From contig OY727101.1 of NCBI GenBank assembly GCA_963402885.1, positions 18,266,417 through 18,330,416 of the forward strand: DNA of 64,000 nucleotides, read 5' to 3'. Shown in pieces: positions 40,455 through 53,900 of this stretch (positions are counted from its first letter, which is position 1; each line of letters begins with the position of its first letter). The position numbers and the translations under genes are program-made. The notes below the pieces were generated by a model. The model was not told the DNA's origin. It made no database searches and saw only the letters and a program-made list of their open reading frames with translations. This DNA is from Antedon bifida. Its lineage: Eukaryota; Echinodermata; Crinoidea; Comatulida; Antedonidae.

Positions 40455-40658
40455 ATGACAGACCTCACTAGCCTCACTTTGCAGGAAATTGCTTGCCAAA
40501 AAGAATTGGTGAAAACTGTGATGCTGTTTTGCCCAGGTTTCAAACATTTGAAGAATGTGGTTGCAATTGTAGAAAATAGGTTCTCGAGTTTCGATAGATC
40601 AGTTATAGATAATGTTAGAACAAAACCATTTTCTCGGGTTAGTTATTTACCCGAATAA
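40455..40658 (+). CDS. Unrecognised 67-codon open frame
   Basis: MTDLTSLTLQEIACQKELVK and the following residues are less biased than neighbouring chance frames, with a fair start context (GAAACATGA). The last dozen codons overlap a segment also found in the foldback element at 40,846-41,065, so the end is repeat-derived. No domain is recognised and no splice partner is seen. Confidence 0.2.
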   Translation: MTDLTSLTLQEIACQKELVKTVMLFCPGFKHLKNVVAIVENRFSSFDRSVIDNVRTKPFSRVSYLPE

Positions 40659-40845
40659 GTTGATTTGGCCACATTTATCAAAACGTTGGTGGGTCAACAA
40701 AACGTTTTAAAGTAATTGCATTAATTGGTTGTGAAATATTTTTAGCATTTTGTTTGCATCTGTACAATAATCGTCCAAACGTAGAACCCTCTCTTTTTTT
40801 AGTTAATTTCGCATATTTAATCAGTAACATTGGGATTATAAGAGC

Positions 40846-41065
40846 GGAATAAATCAACATAACTGTACAGGTGTACACACTGACAAAACAGGTGAACATG
40901 GGCCCGTAGGCCTAGTTATTTACCCGGGTAAGTTGGTTCCTTCCCACCCACCAAAGTTAGCTATAAACTGTGCCCATAACACCAACTTACCCGGTTAAAT
41001 AACTAAGCTTGAACTGACACCTGTCTGACAGTATGTACACCTGTATAGTTATGCTGATTTATTCC
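40846..41065. mobile_element. Foldback element with long inverted arms
   Basis: The left arm, starting GGAATAAATCAACATAACTG, pairs with the right arm ending TAGTTATGCTGATTTATTCC. A second inner pair, CTAGTTATTTACCCGGGTAA against TTACCCGGTTAAATAACT, continues the stem, giving arms of about 90 bases. A partial third arm lies at 40,632-40,668. No open frame is convincing. Confidence 0.7.
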
Positions 41066-42123
41066 ACTTGTAACAATACAGATGTGGACCTGTCATAATA
41101 CAATATTCTTTAGCCTCCAATGGGATCTATGAAAATAATAGACGTAATGAATTAATCTGCAAACTTCAGGCAGTATAGTCACCTTTTTTTTTGGTTAAAA
41201 AGCTCGTATTTGCGGTTTAATAGGCGATTTTTTAGCCTAATAATAGACAGAGTATAAAAAACGTTTTAAAAAACGATTATTGAAGATCTGCTAATCTAAT
41301 TATTGAACAGAACTCATCCACTCACTTTTTAACGGTTTCACAGTAAAACTTACAAGAAATAAATTACCTCGACTTCCTAAAAATGGTTAATGACCTAGGT
41401 TGCTGTCGATAAAAAATTCACCCCAACACATTTCAACCTTTTTTTTTGTAAAATAAATGTGTTAGTCATGTACTTAACACGCGTTTAAAATGTGCACACT
41501 CATAATAGTAAATACCAGTTGTGTTTTCTAGGCCTCGTACACTTCTGGTTTCTAGGCCGACACAATTACGTATCGGGCTGCTTCCAAAGTAGGTCAGGCC
41601 CCAGAGTATGTCGCTACAGGGCAAGGGGTCATACAGTGCCAGCTTATGTTTCTTTAATCCTGGGTTTCTCTGAATTATGGGTGAACTATTTGGGGCTACT
41701 GAGTATAATAAATGCCGCGCTACTTTTGCACAGACGTTATTGTTTGTTAATTGTGGAACAATTTTGTTATATTATTATTTTTTTTTAGAATTTTAATCGT
41801 TGGGATATTTGACATTGTTGGGTCTTTTTCTGGGACAAGGTTGAACGAATGTACTGTATGTATAGATCCAATTAAACAGTGATTTTTGTAACAGGTTGCG
41901 AGTTCATTTGTCATAACAATATACACATGGAATCTGATGTCTAAATAATACCCGTTAATCACAACTATTTATAAAAAAAAATATAAAAAATAAATAAATA
42001 AAATTGTACGAAGTCTGTTGAAAAAATATTGAATTTTGTACTACTTTATCAAAAATAAATTAATTTAAAAAAAATGCTATTCCATTTTGACGAAGTCTTT
42101 CTTCCCAGTTTCACAGGGTTCAC

Positions 42124-42262
42124 AGTTGGTCTCCACAGGGGGAGCAAGGCATATAGAGGTACGCGTAACGCAAGCGATCTGGCCAATCACAAACGACAGT
42201 TCGGATGTCAAAGCATGGAGGTATACCTCCATGGTCAAAGTAACAAATGGGAACCAAGCTTT
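42124..42262. mobile_element. Harbinger-like MITE copy, intergenic
   Basis: It begins AGTTGGTCTCCACAGGG and ends AACAAATGGGAACCAAGCT followed by TTA. The inside has GTAACGCAAGCGATCTGGCC, a family block. It also contains GGAGGTATACCTCC, a 14-base palindrome. Several overlapping open frames here are artefacts. Confidence 0.7.
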
Positions 42263-44049
42263 ATTCGATATAAGCATTGTAGTACGCGGCACTGAATTTG
42301 AAGTCAGGCCGGATTACGAGTAAGCAAGTAGTAAAGAACTAATAATAGGCTACCTTTTCCATTTTCACTAGGCCTAGCTTAAATGTCATCTTATTTTTCT
42401 ATATCTTTCATTAGATGTAAACCATTCCTGGTTTTCCCTTGACGTGTTTGTAAAATAATCTTTAACAATAAAATTGAAATCGTTTATAGAGAATCATAAG
42501 CATGGATGTACCGTCTTCTTAATTGACAGTTTTACCGGCCTCCAGAGGGCTTGCTGAAATCAATACCACGTAAAAACAAAGCGACTTCTTGCAGAAAATA
42601 CGCAATTAATCGAGTCGTTATGAAAACCACCGTAATTGCTACAAGCGCCAAGGGGCGCATGTTGACGCATGCGCATTTTGAACGTTACGTGTTGATTGAT
42701 GTGGTCGTGCACCCACGCAAGCAATGTTGGTCCAACAAATAGTAGGATTAAGCCCTGTCGATCCCAATTGAATGATCATAAAAAATCAGTAATATTTAAG
42801 TTTTGCCTACTTTTGTTTGATTCTCACATCCATGCGCATTTCGGGACTATTTTGCACACAATCAGTCCGGCATTCAGTATGCTTTGTGCGTGGTAAAACA
42901 CGGTGTAATCACACTTGCGCAGCTATGTGGATGCTGCGCTTAACGCATCCTGCATAAGTTACTCTATTGGCAACCAAACTATATGCAGGCATGTATGTTT
43001 GGTATGACATAATACCACAGATGTAAGTAAATTACTTGTTAAGAATATACATGTTTCCGTATTATCTCAGTGTATATCCCCTTGGTTTCCAATCTCACAA
43101 ATCGAACGCTGTACACATTCACCCATAGTGTGAACGAGATTATGGTTTTGAAAAAGGAAGATGTTTTGATTGTATGTAATATGTAAGTAAAGTGTTCGTT
43201 AATGATTGCAAATGAACGTGATTGTGATTTCACTATAGGTACGATAATTGTAAGCTAATCTTGATATTTGTCGTCATAAAATTAGTCTACATTTTGCGTG
43301 GGTCATGGCTACATCCTTTGTTAATCGCTATCTGCTTAAGCTTTTGTTTACAACGAAAGTGGGCTATTTTGGCAAACATGCATGTTATTTACAGCAGCTA
43401 GGAGGGAGAAAATCAGACAACTGTAAAAAGACGACCTTAATGTGAAGGTTTCGCGTTATGGATCAACTCAAATCCCTTCCATGCGTGTTAACATTTGTAA
43501 CGCAATGTTGCGTTACCTATAGAACGTAACGCACTGATGCGACACACGAGAAACGCATTTAGCATAGTTGAAAGAAAATTCTCCATATCCTATTCTTTAA
43601 TAAGATAGTATCCCATACCAATTAGGGTCGTTTTGGCTCCAAGGGAATAAATATCGGTGATGGGTTGCAAACTTACCGTCTCATCCGAAACCCCCGAGTG
43701 CCATGTGATGACAATGTAGTAGTTAACACAATAACAAAAAGTTTATTTTTTAAAGCAATTAGAAACACGTGAATCTGATTCAATGATGTGATTAAAGATT
43801 TCGGTTTAGAAATATTTTCTTTGAAGACAAACGCGTAAAAAAAAAGTTTATATTCATTGAAGATCCTTTACTTTTGTTGTCATCATTATTACCATCACTT
43901 TAAAGATTGAATAAAGGTTTACGTCTTCAAAAATTATCTGCTGTCTGCGTCAAAATTATATGTAATTTAAAAATAATTAAACATCAAGGTACCATCTTCA
44001 GTTGTTTATTAATTGTCCAATATCTTACTTTGTATTGTCATTAAATAAT

Positions 44050-44090
44050 CAATATTTATTTATTTATTTATATTTATTTTTTATTCAATC
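44050..44090 (-). terminator. AT-rich cluster of possible poly(A) signals
   Basis: The plus strand reads as runs of TTTATT, so the minus strand carries several AATAAA hexamers about 530-570 bases past the SLC3A1-like stop. A nearer ATTAAA variant lies at 44360-44365. The block is also a simple repeat, so it may have no role in 3' end formation. Confidence 0.25.
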
Positions 44091-44616
44091 GAAACCAACA
44101 GCGATAATTACCGCCACTACAGGTTTGATACAAACAAAGTCAGGACTGTTTAAAGCACCTTGATTGTTCCTACCATTGATCAATATGGAATAGAGAAGTC
44201 ATAACGGTGATAACAGTGGCAATTGGGAGAACCTTTTATATATGTAAATGTTGTGTGTGTCCACTTGTGCTAACAACGTTTGTGTACAAATTAATGTCTG
44301 ACCGCCTACAGACTGCTTACGTGCACGTATTATAAGGCTTCGGATTAAAATTTGTTATGTTTAATTAGACGTTTCTTCACACATTTGTGCAATTATAAGT
44401 ACTGTCAGATTGTGGTTGAAGAAATTGACAGAACTGCTCGTATGGTAAACTCAGAGCCTAGCCCACCAATAGACTAATTTGATCACATAATTAATGGCCT
44501 AGTTGAGAACCTGTTAATTACATTTCTTACTTGTTATACCTAACTACTCATTAGGGTGTAGCCTATAATTGTATAACTACGTCTAAACTAAAACAGGAAA
44601 TAGTCCTGACCGCGTT

Positions 44617-44964
44617 TTAAATGTTGATGACTAGTCCCTCGGCAGCGTCTAGTTTGATTTTATTCAATTGAACAGTATTACCGTTTCTGTTCATGTGGGT
44701 GCTCACAGCAACCACGCCCTCAATTGGTATGGCCTCATTAAGTTCGTGGAGATCGGTAACTGTCGAAGCCGTGCCGAAGTTGACAATCGTCAGATATTCG
44801 TTACTGTCGTCATCTGGTTCCCGAGTGAAGGCGACCACGTTTACGGTGCTGTGTAGAATCGTGAATTCTCGGAAATTGTCGCTTTGGAACGCTCGATTGT
44901 CCGAACGCAGTTTTGTAAGAGCCTTGAACATGCTTAACATAGAGGCATCGGAATTTTCTTGAGC
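44617..44964 (-). CDS. SLC3A1: SLC3A1-like minus gene, exon 11: C-terminal beta domain and stop
   Basis: This terminal exon encodes residues 544-658 and the TAA stop at 44617-44619; the acceptor is AAACAG|GCT. It begins [20 protein letters not shown] (family: ALKLYQDLSLLH) and contains [19 protein letters not shown] and [11 protein letters not shown], the C-terminal all-beta domain C. It ends [11 protein letters not shown], which aligns to human LDKGEGLIFEHN, and stops there. The downstream cysteine-containing tail of mammalian rBAT is not encoded. Clusters of AATAAA on this strand lie near 44,050-44,090. Confidence 0.95.
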   Translation of the reverse strand, partial: AQENSDASMLSMFKALTKLRSDNRAFQSDNFREFTILHSTVNVVAFTREPDDDSNEYLTIVNFGTASTVTDLHELNEAIPIEGVVAVSTHMNRNGNTVQLNKIKLDAAEGLVINI

Positions 44965-47900
44965 CTGTTTAAAAAAAAAAACATTTTATCTATATAAATT
45001 TATACAACAGAAAATTATACAGTATGGGTATTTTTTAAAGAAAATATTGAGTTGTGATTTTATATAGATTTGTAAATTTATAAATCCAAAGGCAAATTAC
45101 TGAAAAAATGACAATGCTGTGGGTATCAGTGGCTGGATCTCAATGGAGATACAAAAAAAAAGCGAAAAGCTAAATCAAAACGATAAGTAAAACAGCCAGA
45201 AAAGTTAGCAGAGCTTTCGGGCAACACTAGCCCTTCATCAGTGCAAGTGAAGGAATTTGTCATTTTATATGTATATTTTTTATTATCTCTGCAGTGTATA
45301 TAAGAAGAATTCCTGATGTATTTTTTTTTATATTGGACCAAATGAAGAATAATAATAATGAACTATACTATAGGCGGCCTAATGCAAATGTTATAAATAA
45401 GAACAACAATAAACACAGTAGTTTGTGACCATGAATAAAAAACGATGAAATGAAAAATCCAAACACCGAAATTAAACAAACCTGTACGTTTATTTGATCG
45501 TGATTGTCATTAATGTGTATCCATGTTTTGTTGTAGGAAAATCCAGCAAACATTGTATTATCCCATTGCATAGGTGATAATTCATACTCCCTGGTTTTCA
45601 TCGCAGCATTCGCCTGAAAAAGTAAGCAAAACAAGCTCATCAAAAAATGTAAGTATAACTCTTTTTTTTCTGTCTTTTGTGAGGGTCACCCACATTTATA
45701 TACCCACTAAATAGTATTGTAAGTTTAATAGATCTGGTAGAATTCGGCAATGCAAAGTTAAAATTAACCGTTTAGAGACTCTTTTTCCCCATTGTCATCT
45801 ATATCTAATGTACATTTTTCAAGATAATTAGTTAAGGTGTTACGTTTTTATATTGTGTTTTAAATTGTATTAGGCCTATATCTATGTTTCTAAGCTCAGG
45901 AAAACAAATTTCATGTATGTAATATTATGTGACAATAAATTGAATCTTGAATCTTTATTCATTCTGTTGTTATACAACGGTACATTATACAAATACATAT
46001 TATACACTATATATAAATTTCTGTAAAAAATATAAAAAGTGATAAACTGGAAATTAATGAATGTATTATAAATGGCTTAAGATAAGAAAATTTGAAAAAT
46101 GAGAAAGCCGCTATGTTTGTATAAAGGCAATGGGCATATAGTCAGGTCGCTTAGGGCCTATTTTTGGCCATATTGTGCACTTTGTGACAAAAGCACCAAA
46201 CTTGGCAGAAACCTTCTTTAGGACCTAACTAACAATTCTAGAAGGGGCCCCCAATAATTCGAACAATTTAATGACATCATTTTGACCACGCCCCTTTTAA
46301 ATATGTAGCTATGTGAAAATTAAAGCTTATGACATGTACAATACCACTAACATGAGAAAAATATAATTTCACAATATAATAGGCCGAAATTCTGTATCGA
46401 GGTGAGCCAAAATCCGCAACAAAAGAAACACGAGGGAATTTTCTAAAACGTCAGAGTTTTATCCCGTTAAGTTATTTAATGTTGAACTCCAAATACAATA
46501 AACAAAATAAAAAGAGAGAAGATATACTCGAGCTTATTAAGACGATATTAACGAAAATGTTTGAAAAATAACTCCGTCTCCGGTTTAACATTTATTACTT
46601 TCTAAATCACGTATTGCAATTGAAAAACACGCCACATAGCAATTGTTTCAAATCAACAAGAAATGAAATATAGACGGTAAAATTAAAATAGCAAAAGGTG
46701 AGTTTCAAGGACAAATAGTGGTGAGCGAGTTCGGTTGACCAACTAGGCATGGAAAAGTTTTATTGTAGGCGAGTCGGTTCCCACTTGTGATTACGCAATA
46801 CAACACTTTGCGTCAATACGTCGCTGCGTTGCGACACCCTAGTGGGAACCACGCTTTATTAGATATCAGACCGATAGACCAAATAATTTTTCTAGAGTAA
46901 CTAAATCTTGATTCCCACTAGAGGACGCAACGTAAGGACGTACGCGCAACGCAAGCGAGTTGACAAGCCATTATTCGAATAATCCATTGCTTGTCATTGG
47001 TCAAATCACTTACCTTGCGTTACGTCCTTGTGTTGCATCGCTAGTGGGAACCAAAGCTTAAGTGGAAACCACGCTTTAATTGTACAGATATTAGAAAGAC
47101 CGATGGACCAAACATCATTTTTTTTTCTAGAGTAACTAAGAGTGATGGCTTGTATCGCTCTTTGAAAGAGTGACAATTCCTTCAAAAGAGTAAATGTTCA
47201 CTCTTTAACAGAGTACACATTACTTACAGGGTCATCAATTGCCAAAATATCTTGATATACATAAGATGAATCCAGCTCAATATCCTCCATACCAATCTCG
47301 TCTCCATAGTAACAGATAGGCGTGCCGGGTAGAGTAAGCAGGAGCATGTTTATGGGACGCCCATACCGGTCTCCGTTTACCGTCTCCCCAAAACGACTCG
47401 CCATACGCCTGGTCTCAAAATTACCAAACTGTAACGTTATAAATATATATAAACAATATCTTTATTAAAAATCTAATTATTGCGAATTATATCAAACAAA
47501 GCAAAAATATTTGTTTACAGATATTTTTTTTTCAAACATCTAAACATATTTAATCCTCTGATTCATTAGCATGGTTTTGGTAGGTTGATTTGTTTTATTC
47601 AAATTATCTGTTTTTTATATAATTGAATTATGTTACCTGGAAATTGGGCCATTTACCACTGGGCAATTCACTGATTGCTTCACTTATTATGTCCGCAATA
47701 TGTAGTCCAGTTACATCACTGCCCATTTGACCACTGAGCCGGGCTAGATTGAAGTTCTGGGGAATATCAGCCTTGTTCTCGCCGCTTTTTCCATAGTACT
47801 GCATGACATAGGACGTATTGCTGTCGGAATTGGTCATCAAGACTCTAATAATATTTAAAAAATTAACAAAAAATAATGTTTGTTTCAATATACTCGCTGT

Positions 47901-50900
47901 AGAGCTAACGCGAACCCCTCCTATTAAATGGTCGGGTCCCGATGGTTCTATAATTCGAAAGAAAGTAAGCGTTAAAGATGTATTGTCCCTTGAAACACAA
48001 AAAAATGAAGGTCAGAATATTCTAAATTTAAATTGGCCATATCAAAGTAATGTTAAAGTTATTCACTTTAAGTCGAAAATTCGAGCCAAAAACAACAATT
48101 TTACGTAATTAACAGCTAAATTAACCTGATTACATTTCTTCTGGAAAATCATCGCGATCGAAAGTAAACAAAGATTTCAAACCATGATTATACATTATGC
48201 ATGATGCTAATTAGGATTGTTTACAACTCGTCACGGTTGAGGAGATGTTTTCACACAGATCGCGAGGAAGTTTTATGAATATGCATACAGAGTAGCCAAA
48301 TAAGCGCGTTGCATTATGAGATATGTTTTGATCGAAAACTTTGACTGGAAGTCAAAGTTATTTTTTGAACCAAAAAACGTCTGTATTTCAGTTAAATGAT
48401 TTTTTTTTCGACTAATTTTTGGTGAAAGTTAATAACTATTATGATACTTCAAAATGACCCACTTTTTTTCAAAATCTTTTATTTTTTATTTTTTTGGAAT
48501 TTGACAAAGGGACAATACATCTTTAACGTAGCCTACGCTTTGTTTCCACTAGGATGCAATGCAATGACGTAACGCAACGTAAGTTATTTGATCAATTTAA
48601 AAAAAGATTGTGATTGGTCAACTTGCGTGACGTCTACGTTGCGTCTGTAGTGGGAACAAATTTTTATGGCCACTCGTACGTAAAGTCAACGTATAGGGTG
48701 AAGTGTATGTATAAATCTCTCTACACTATCAAACTAGTTCGACAAAAAAAAATGTGATGTGCCCAAATATGGTAATGATATGACGTCATCATGCCCATAT
48801 ATGGGAACATTACATAAAGTTTGGTAGTGTATAAACATAGCTTTAGAGTTATCGTTACCTGTATCCACCTGCCGTAGAATAATCATCAAATATGCCGGTT
48901 CTCCAATCTTCCAACACGTCTTGGGTCAACGTGTTTTCCGATGTATAATAGTGTTTTAAGCTGTCGTATTGTTCCTAAAAGAAAATATAGTATTGTAAAG
49001 ATTTCGAATTTGAACACATGTTTTTTTTAGCCTCATGAATGTTAAGCCTAGTACTCTGGAAAAAAGGCCAAACACGAACTAGCATCGGCTAGTGCGAGTA
49101 TCGTGCTGGTACCGATAGATACAGTACTGGGTACTGTACATTCTCGGCTAATAATAATAATAATAATAATTGTGGTATACAATTCATAATCATTAACAGC
49201 AGTCGACTCACAAGAGATCCGTTGTAAAGCATGTCATTAAAACTTGGGTTCACTGGCTCATCCTGATCAAGTTTTGACGTTTCATACAGAAATTGGATCC
49301 CGTGCATGTTCATCCCATCAACGCCCTTCTCAAGCCAAAACTCCAGAATATCCTAAAAATAAAAAAACAATAGGCTAAAATAACAATAACTAAAACTGCA
49401 CATTTGTTTTTTGTCAAACTAGTTTGATAGTGTTGACAGTGCTTTATAATGGATATTCCCAATTGCAGTCACTTATTTGCGACTTTTTCGTTCAGAGAAT
49501 TGTTTATTAAAGTTATGAAAATAAATGATTAATATTTATATACATGATGAATGTGCTTAGTTGCTAAACGTATCCCATCTAAAGAAGTCTTATTATGATA
49601 TCCGATTTTGAAACACATTCTCAGTAATTATTTCCTCTTAAGTCAGCCATGTGTGCGATTACTTTCCCGGGGGTAATGCAATAGCTATATGGATTTCTTC
49701 AAACAGTTTTTCCGCCATGCGAGTTGTGTTATGAAATTTCTTAGTGTCAGTCTTAGTGATGGTGATCGATTATAGATAGTTTTAACGGCAAAATGTGTTT
49801 AAAATGATGGAAAAATCTACCAAAAAAAATACAGATATATATACTAAGAACACCGACAACTGAATACCATTACAGATCCTTTCAATTTCAAATGTATCCA
49901 TTTTATACAGTTACCAATAGTAAATCTTTCTCAAACATCTTCAATAATTTCATATTTATAACTTAATTTATTTTATAAAAGACTTTCTTTTATTACTGGG
50001 CTGATTTGCTATTTAATTGTGAATTTCCGGAAATGTGTTTTGTTTAACTTGAACATTTAGTGATCTATATTCCAGTGACAGTTGATCACTAATCCAAGAC
50101 TGCTCGCATTACGAATGTCAGTTTGCATAACTTTCTACCAAAGTTAATGTTGCACGATTGAGGCATTTAGACGCGAACACACTCTGACGAAGGCTTACGC
50201 AGCCGGATTATACGGGTTTTTGGCTACCAGCGACCTAGAGATGCAACGGGATACACATGTGGCCGCGACATGTGTTGGATGCGGTAGTACCAGGTGGCCA
50301 GCTCCGCATTTTTATTCATAACCGCCACCTGTGAAATGCTTAAACCCAATCAAGTAAATCAGGTCACGGAATTAACAGGGTCATAACAATAACATTCGTA
50401 AAGCGGTTCGGACGTGCGAAATTGAGTCATCCATAGCTTTTGCACATCGTGTAATTAGCTCAATTGGTTGCTCCAACTGGTTGAACCTAAGGACTAATGC
50501 TATCCCGCGTATTTCTATCATTATCACCTTTTGGCGCGTGATGCCGAAGAACAGTCCGTTTCGGCAAACAATCACACTCTACGTTGCATCACAACGACTA
50601 ATCGAAACGCACATAAAACGCGACCATATGCATTTGACCTGACCCAGTAACATAACAAACACGATGTTTATTGAACAATTAGGCTACACGGAGCACTTAA
50701 TGTTCTTGCGGGATCATCTTCATTTAGAATTGAATTGTTTTAATCATCACTTCGAATGGAAATACAGATATCTAAAAAACGACAGCCGGATATTTAAGCG
50801 ATATTGCAAGTGACAGTTTTGGCTTGCGTAATACACAGTAGAGGGCGATGTTGAATATGAAAAAAAAAGAAGATACTTTATTTCTCATAATTTTGGTCAG

Positions 50901-53900
50901 AAACTATTTTTTTTTCACATTTATGCCATGTCAATAACAATTTTTTACTAGGAATACCGTACAAACGTTTCGTTAGGACGGTTTTTTTTCGAGAGAAACT
51001 GTAGTACTCTCTGCCGATTGGATACATACATGATTTACATATATAAATGTAACAAATTACTGAACAAAAAGATGCCGGAGATAACAGTGGCTAGATTTTA
51101 AAATAGCAAATAAAAATGTAAAAATCTAAATGTTGTGTAGGCATGTAAAAAAAACTAAATATTCATATGAAATAGAAATAATAAAAACAAAATATTTATA
51201 ATTTAGCACAGAGGGAATGTAGGCCTTTTAGTAATTAGTTGAAGGTTTAGGCTGGCTAGAGGGTAATCCGGAAGGGAGAAACCACGACGTACACAACCTG
51301 TCAAAAATCAAGCAAATGATTTCTCGTTTCCTCAGGCTTTAACAGTAATTTGAATAAGTAAAAGTTGATTTATGCTGGTTTCCAAGTTTAACGAATTAAC
51401 ACATACTTAAAAAAGAAAAGTATTTATAGCTACCATAAAAAGAAATACATCTCAATCACCCGGCCCACAGAGGCGGAGCTGAGTAAGTCTCCGCTCGAAT
51501 TGGTAATCACCAATTGTCGAAATACTAACCTTCATCTTTTCCTTCAGGCCGTCGTTTCTCCAGTTAAAGTCAGGTTGACATGATGACATTTGGTGAAGGT
51601 AGCTTTTACGATTGGTTTCTGATTTTTTCCAGGCTGGCCCTCCATGCGTACTGATCTATAACAAATGAAAAGGGTCACACGTTTTTCATCCATATTTTAA
51701 ATAACATATTTCACCATTTGATAGGCCATTACTGATAGGTATAGCTAAAGTTGTCAATAAACGCGAAATAACAAATGTAACTTTTCCGAATTTCAAAGCC
51801 ACATTGGCTGTTTTTGGTACATACACGTACAGCGACCAGTTTGAGTGTATTGTGAAAATTAATTATATTCTGTAATTAAAAAGTTGTTAATTGATTTTTA
51901 ATATTCAACATGAGAGGCCTTTATCAGCAGCAAATAACTGCCCTGACTCCATCATTAAAATCAATAAAATATATAAAAAGAAAAAGAAATCCAAACTTAC
52001 AACAATTAAAAAAATGCGTATACCAAATAAATAAACCAAGAAATGTATGTTTTTCCAGGACCATTTTAAAATTAAAATTTGTTTAATATTACGAGCCTAT
52101 ACTTCCCTTTAAAAGGAATCACTGTACTGTATAAAGTAGTCTAATTCGTTAGTTAAAAATGAAAATACCAGTTTGACAAAACATATCATCCATATCTAAT
52201 ATAAAATCCAGAATGTACGTTGTTGTTGTTCTAAAAACACCCGTTTAATGTGAATTTAAAAAAATCAAAACAAACAATAAAATTTGTGCATTGGTAATCC
52301 GTAACCCATTACAGACTATTGCAGATAATCCACAACATGCACATTCTGTTGTGGTGACACATATACAAATAACCTTAAAAAAATCAGTCCATTTCCACGA
52401 TACGAAGACATGTAATTAACTACACAGATATGGATTATTCTCAACGTAATTTCAATGTGATAATTTAGTGGAGAGAATTATTGGTTACGCCCTCTAGAGT
52501 TTATTAAAAGTTTGATAGTTTCCAGTATTTGCTCCATTGTTTCCCAGCATTGAATGTCTGCTGTGCCGTAACGTTATCAATTAAACGGTAAAAGTTCATG
52601 GTAAAAAACCCAAGTGTATTTTCTTGTTGGTTTTTTTTTTCTCCTCAACGTAATTTCAATGGAATAATAAATTCTCTCCACTATTTATTAGTGGAGAGAT
52701 TGTTTATCGTAACTTTACGCCCTCTAGAGTTATTCTAAAAGTTTTTAAATAAATATATTTATTTGCTTTCTAATTTCCCAAATTTGAAGTTCTGTTGTAT
52801 CTTTTTAAATTAAAGTGTACACCTAATTGTTTTTCTCAATGTAATTCCAATGCAATCATTTAGTGGCGGGAGAGAATGTGTTTATACTGTAGTAGTTTTA
52901 CGCCCTCTAGAGTTGACTAAAAGTTTAAAAGTTTCCATTATTTGGTCAGTGGCTTCTCAGCACTGAATTTTAGATAGAGTTTACAACAAAACTGAAAAAC
53001 ATATTCGGTGGAATATAATTGGAAACTAGAAAACAAAATATTTCTTAATTTATTTTCTCCCTAATAAATATACAAACATAAGGATTAAAACTAGATTTGA
53101 ACTCGTCACTACGGACGAGTTAGGTTATCCGCAGCGCAAAAACCACGCGCACGTCATACGTTAGAATATTGCGCGCAGAAAAACGATTATGCCATTGAAA
53201 AAATGTTAGTGCGCCCTCTATTTTGCGTCACGTCTGAGTATATACGGTATACACTATATACTTTATACGTACTACATACAGTGCAGAATAGGTGAAAAGA
53301 AGTGACCAAAGTTATTGACGCTTTTGAACATGATGACGTCATAACAATTTTAAAAATTGTAAATCATGCGAAAGATAATTGATTGACCTAGACAAATTAA
53401 AAAAATTGAGGGAAATGGAATATGGATAAGTAGAGATGCGCTCTATTAAATTTGAAGAGCTCTGACGAAAGAGAAAAAAATCCTATATTTTATATTCGGG
53501 TGGCTATACGATGACGTCACAATGTCCGGTTAGCCATATCAATGCATGATTCGAGAAATACAACTCATCTACTTCCAGAATATGTAATTTAAAAAAAGTT
53601 CACCACGTAGTTTAGAATTTATGACAGTTTAAAAAAAGGTCTAATTTTGACGAATTTTTGAAGTTTTTCATCAAAAACGCGCACAAATTATCCAATTCTA
53701 CGTGCTCGTGTGACGTGATTTTAAGTCGAAATTGTTTGAAAGTTGGTAAAATGACTAGAAAAGGCTGAAAAAACAAAAATCAAGCAAAAAAAACATGTTT
53801 TTGCGCTACGTGCGCACGCGCGCGTAAAAATATTGCGCACGCGTGGGAATTTTTGAAATGCTGAAAATGACATGAAACGCGTAGAAAGTTGATTAGAAAT

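Larger units (their letters stand above)
41066..44616. other. Region downstream of the minus SLC3A1-like gene
   Basis: It holds one MITE at 42,124 and probably the 3' untranslated region and poly(A) site of the minus-strand gene nearest 44,616. No other gene is recognised. Confidence 0.55.

Noticed and set aside
42074..42323. Overlapping open frames of 71-78 codons on both strands
   Set aside because: They lie on a MITE whose GC-rich ends lack stops; no protein family resemblance.
47818..48108. 96-codon plus-strand frame antisense to exon 8
   Set aside because: It starts in the antisense of a real exon and runs into intron 7; a shadow frame.
49089..49313. Minus-strand frame extending past exon 6 into LLLLLL
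   Set aside because: The part beyond GTGAGT at 49,211 is intron containing an (ATA/AAT)n simple repeat; the exon stops at the donor.
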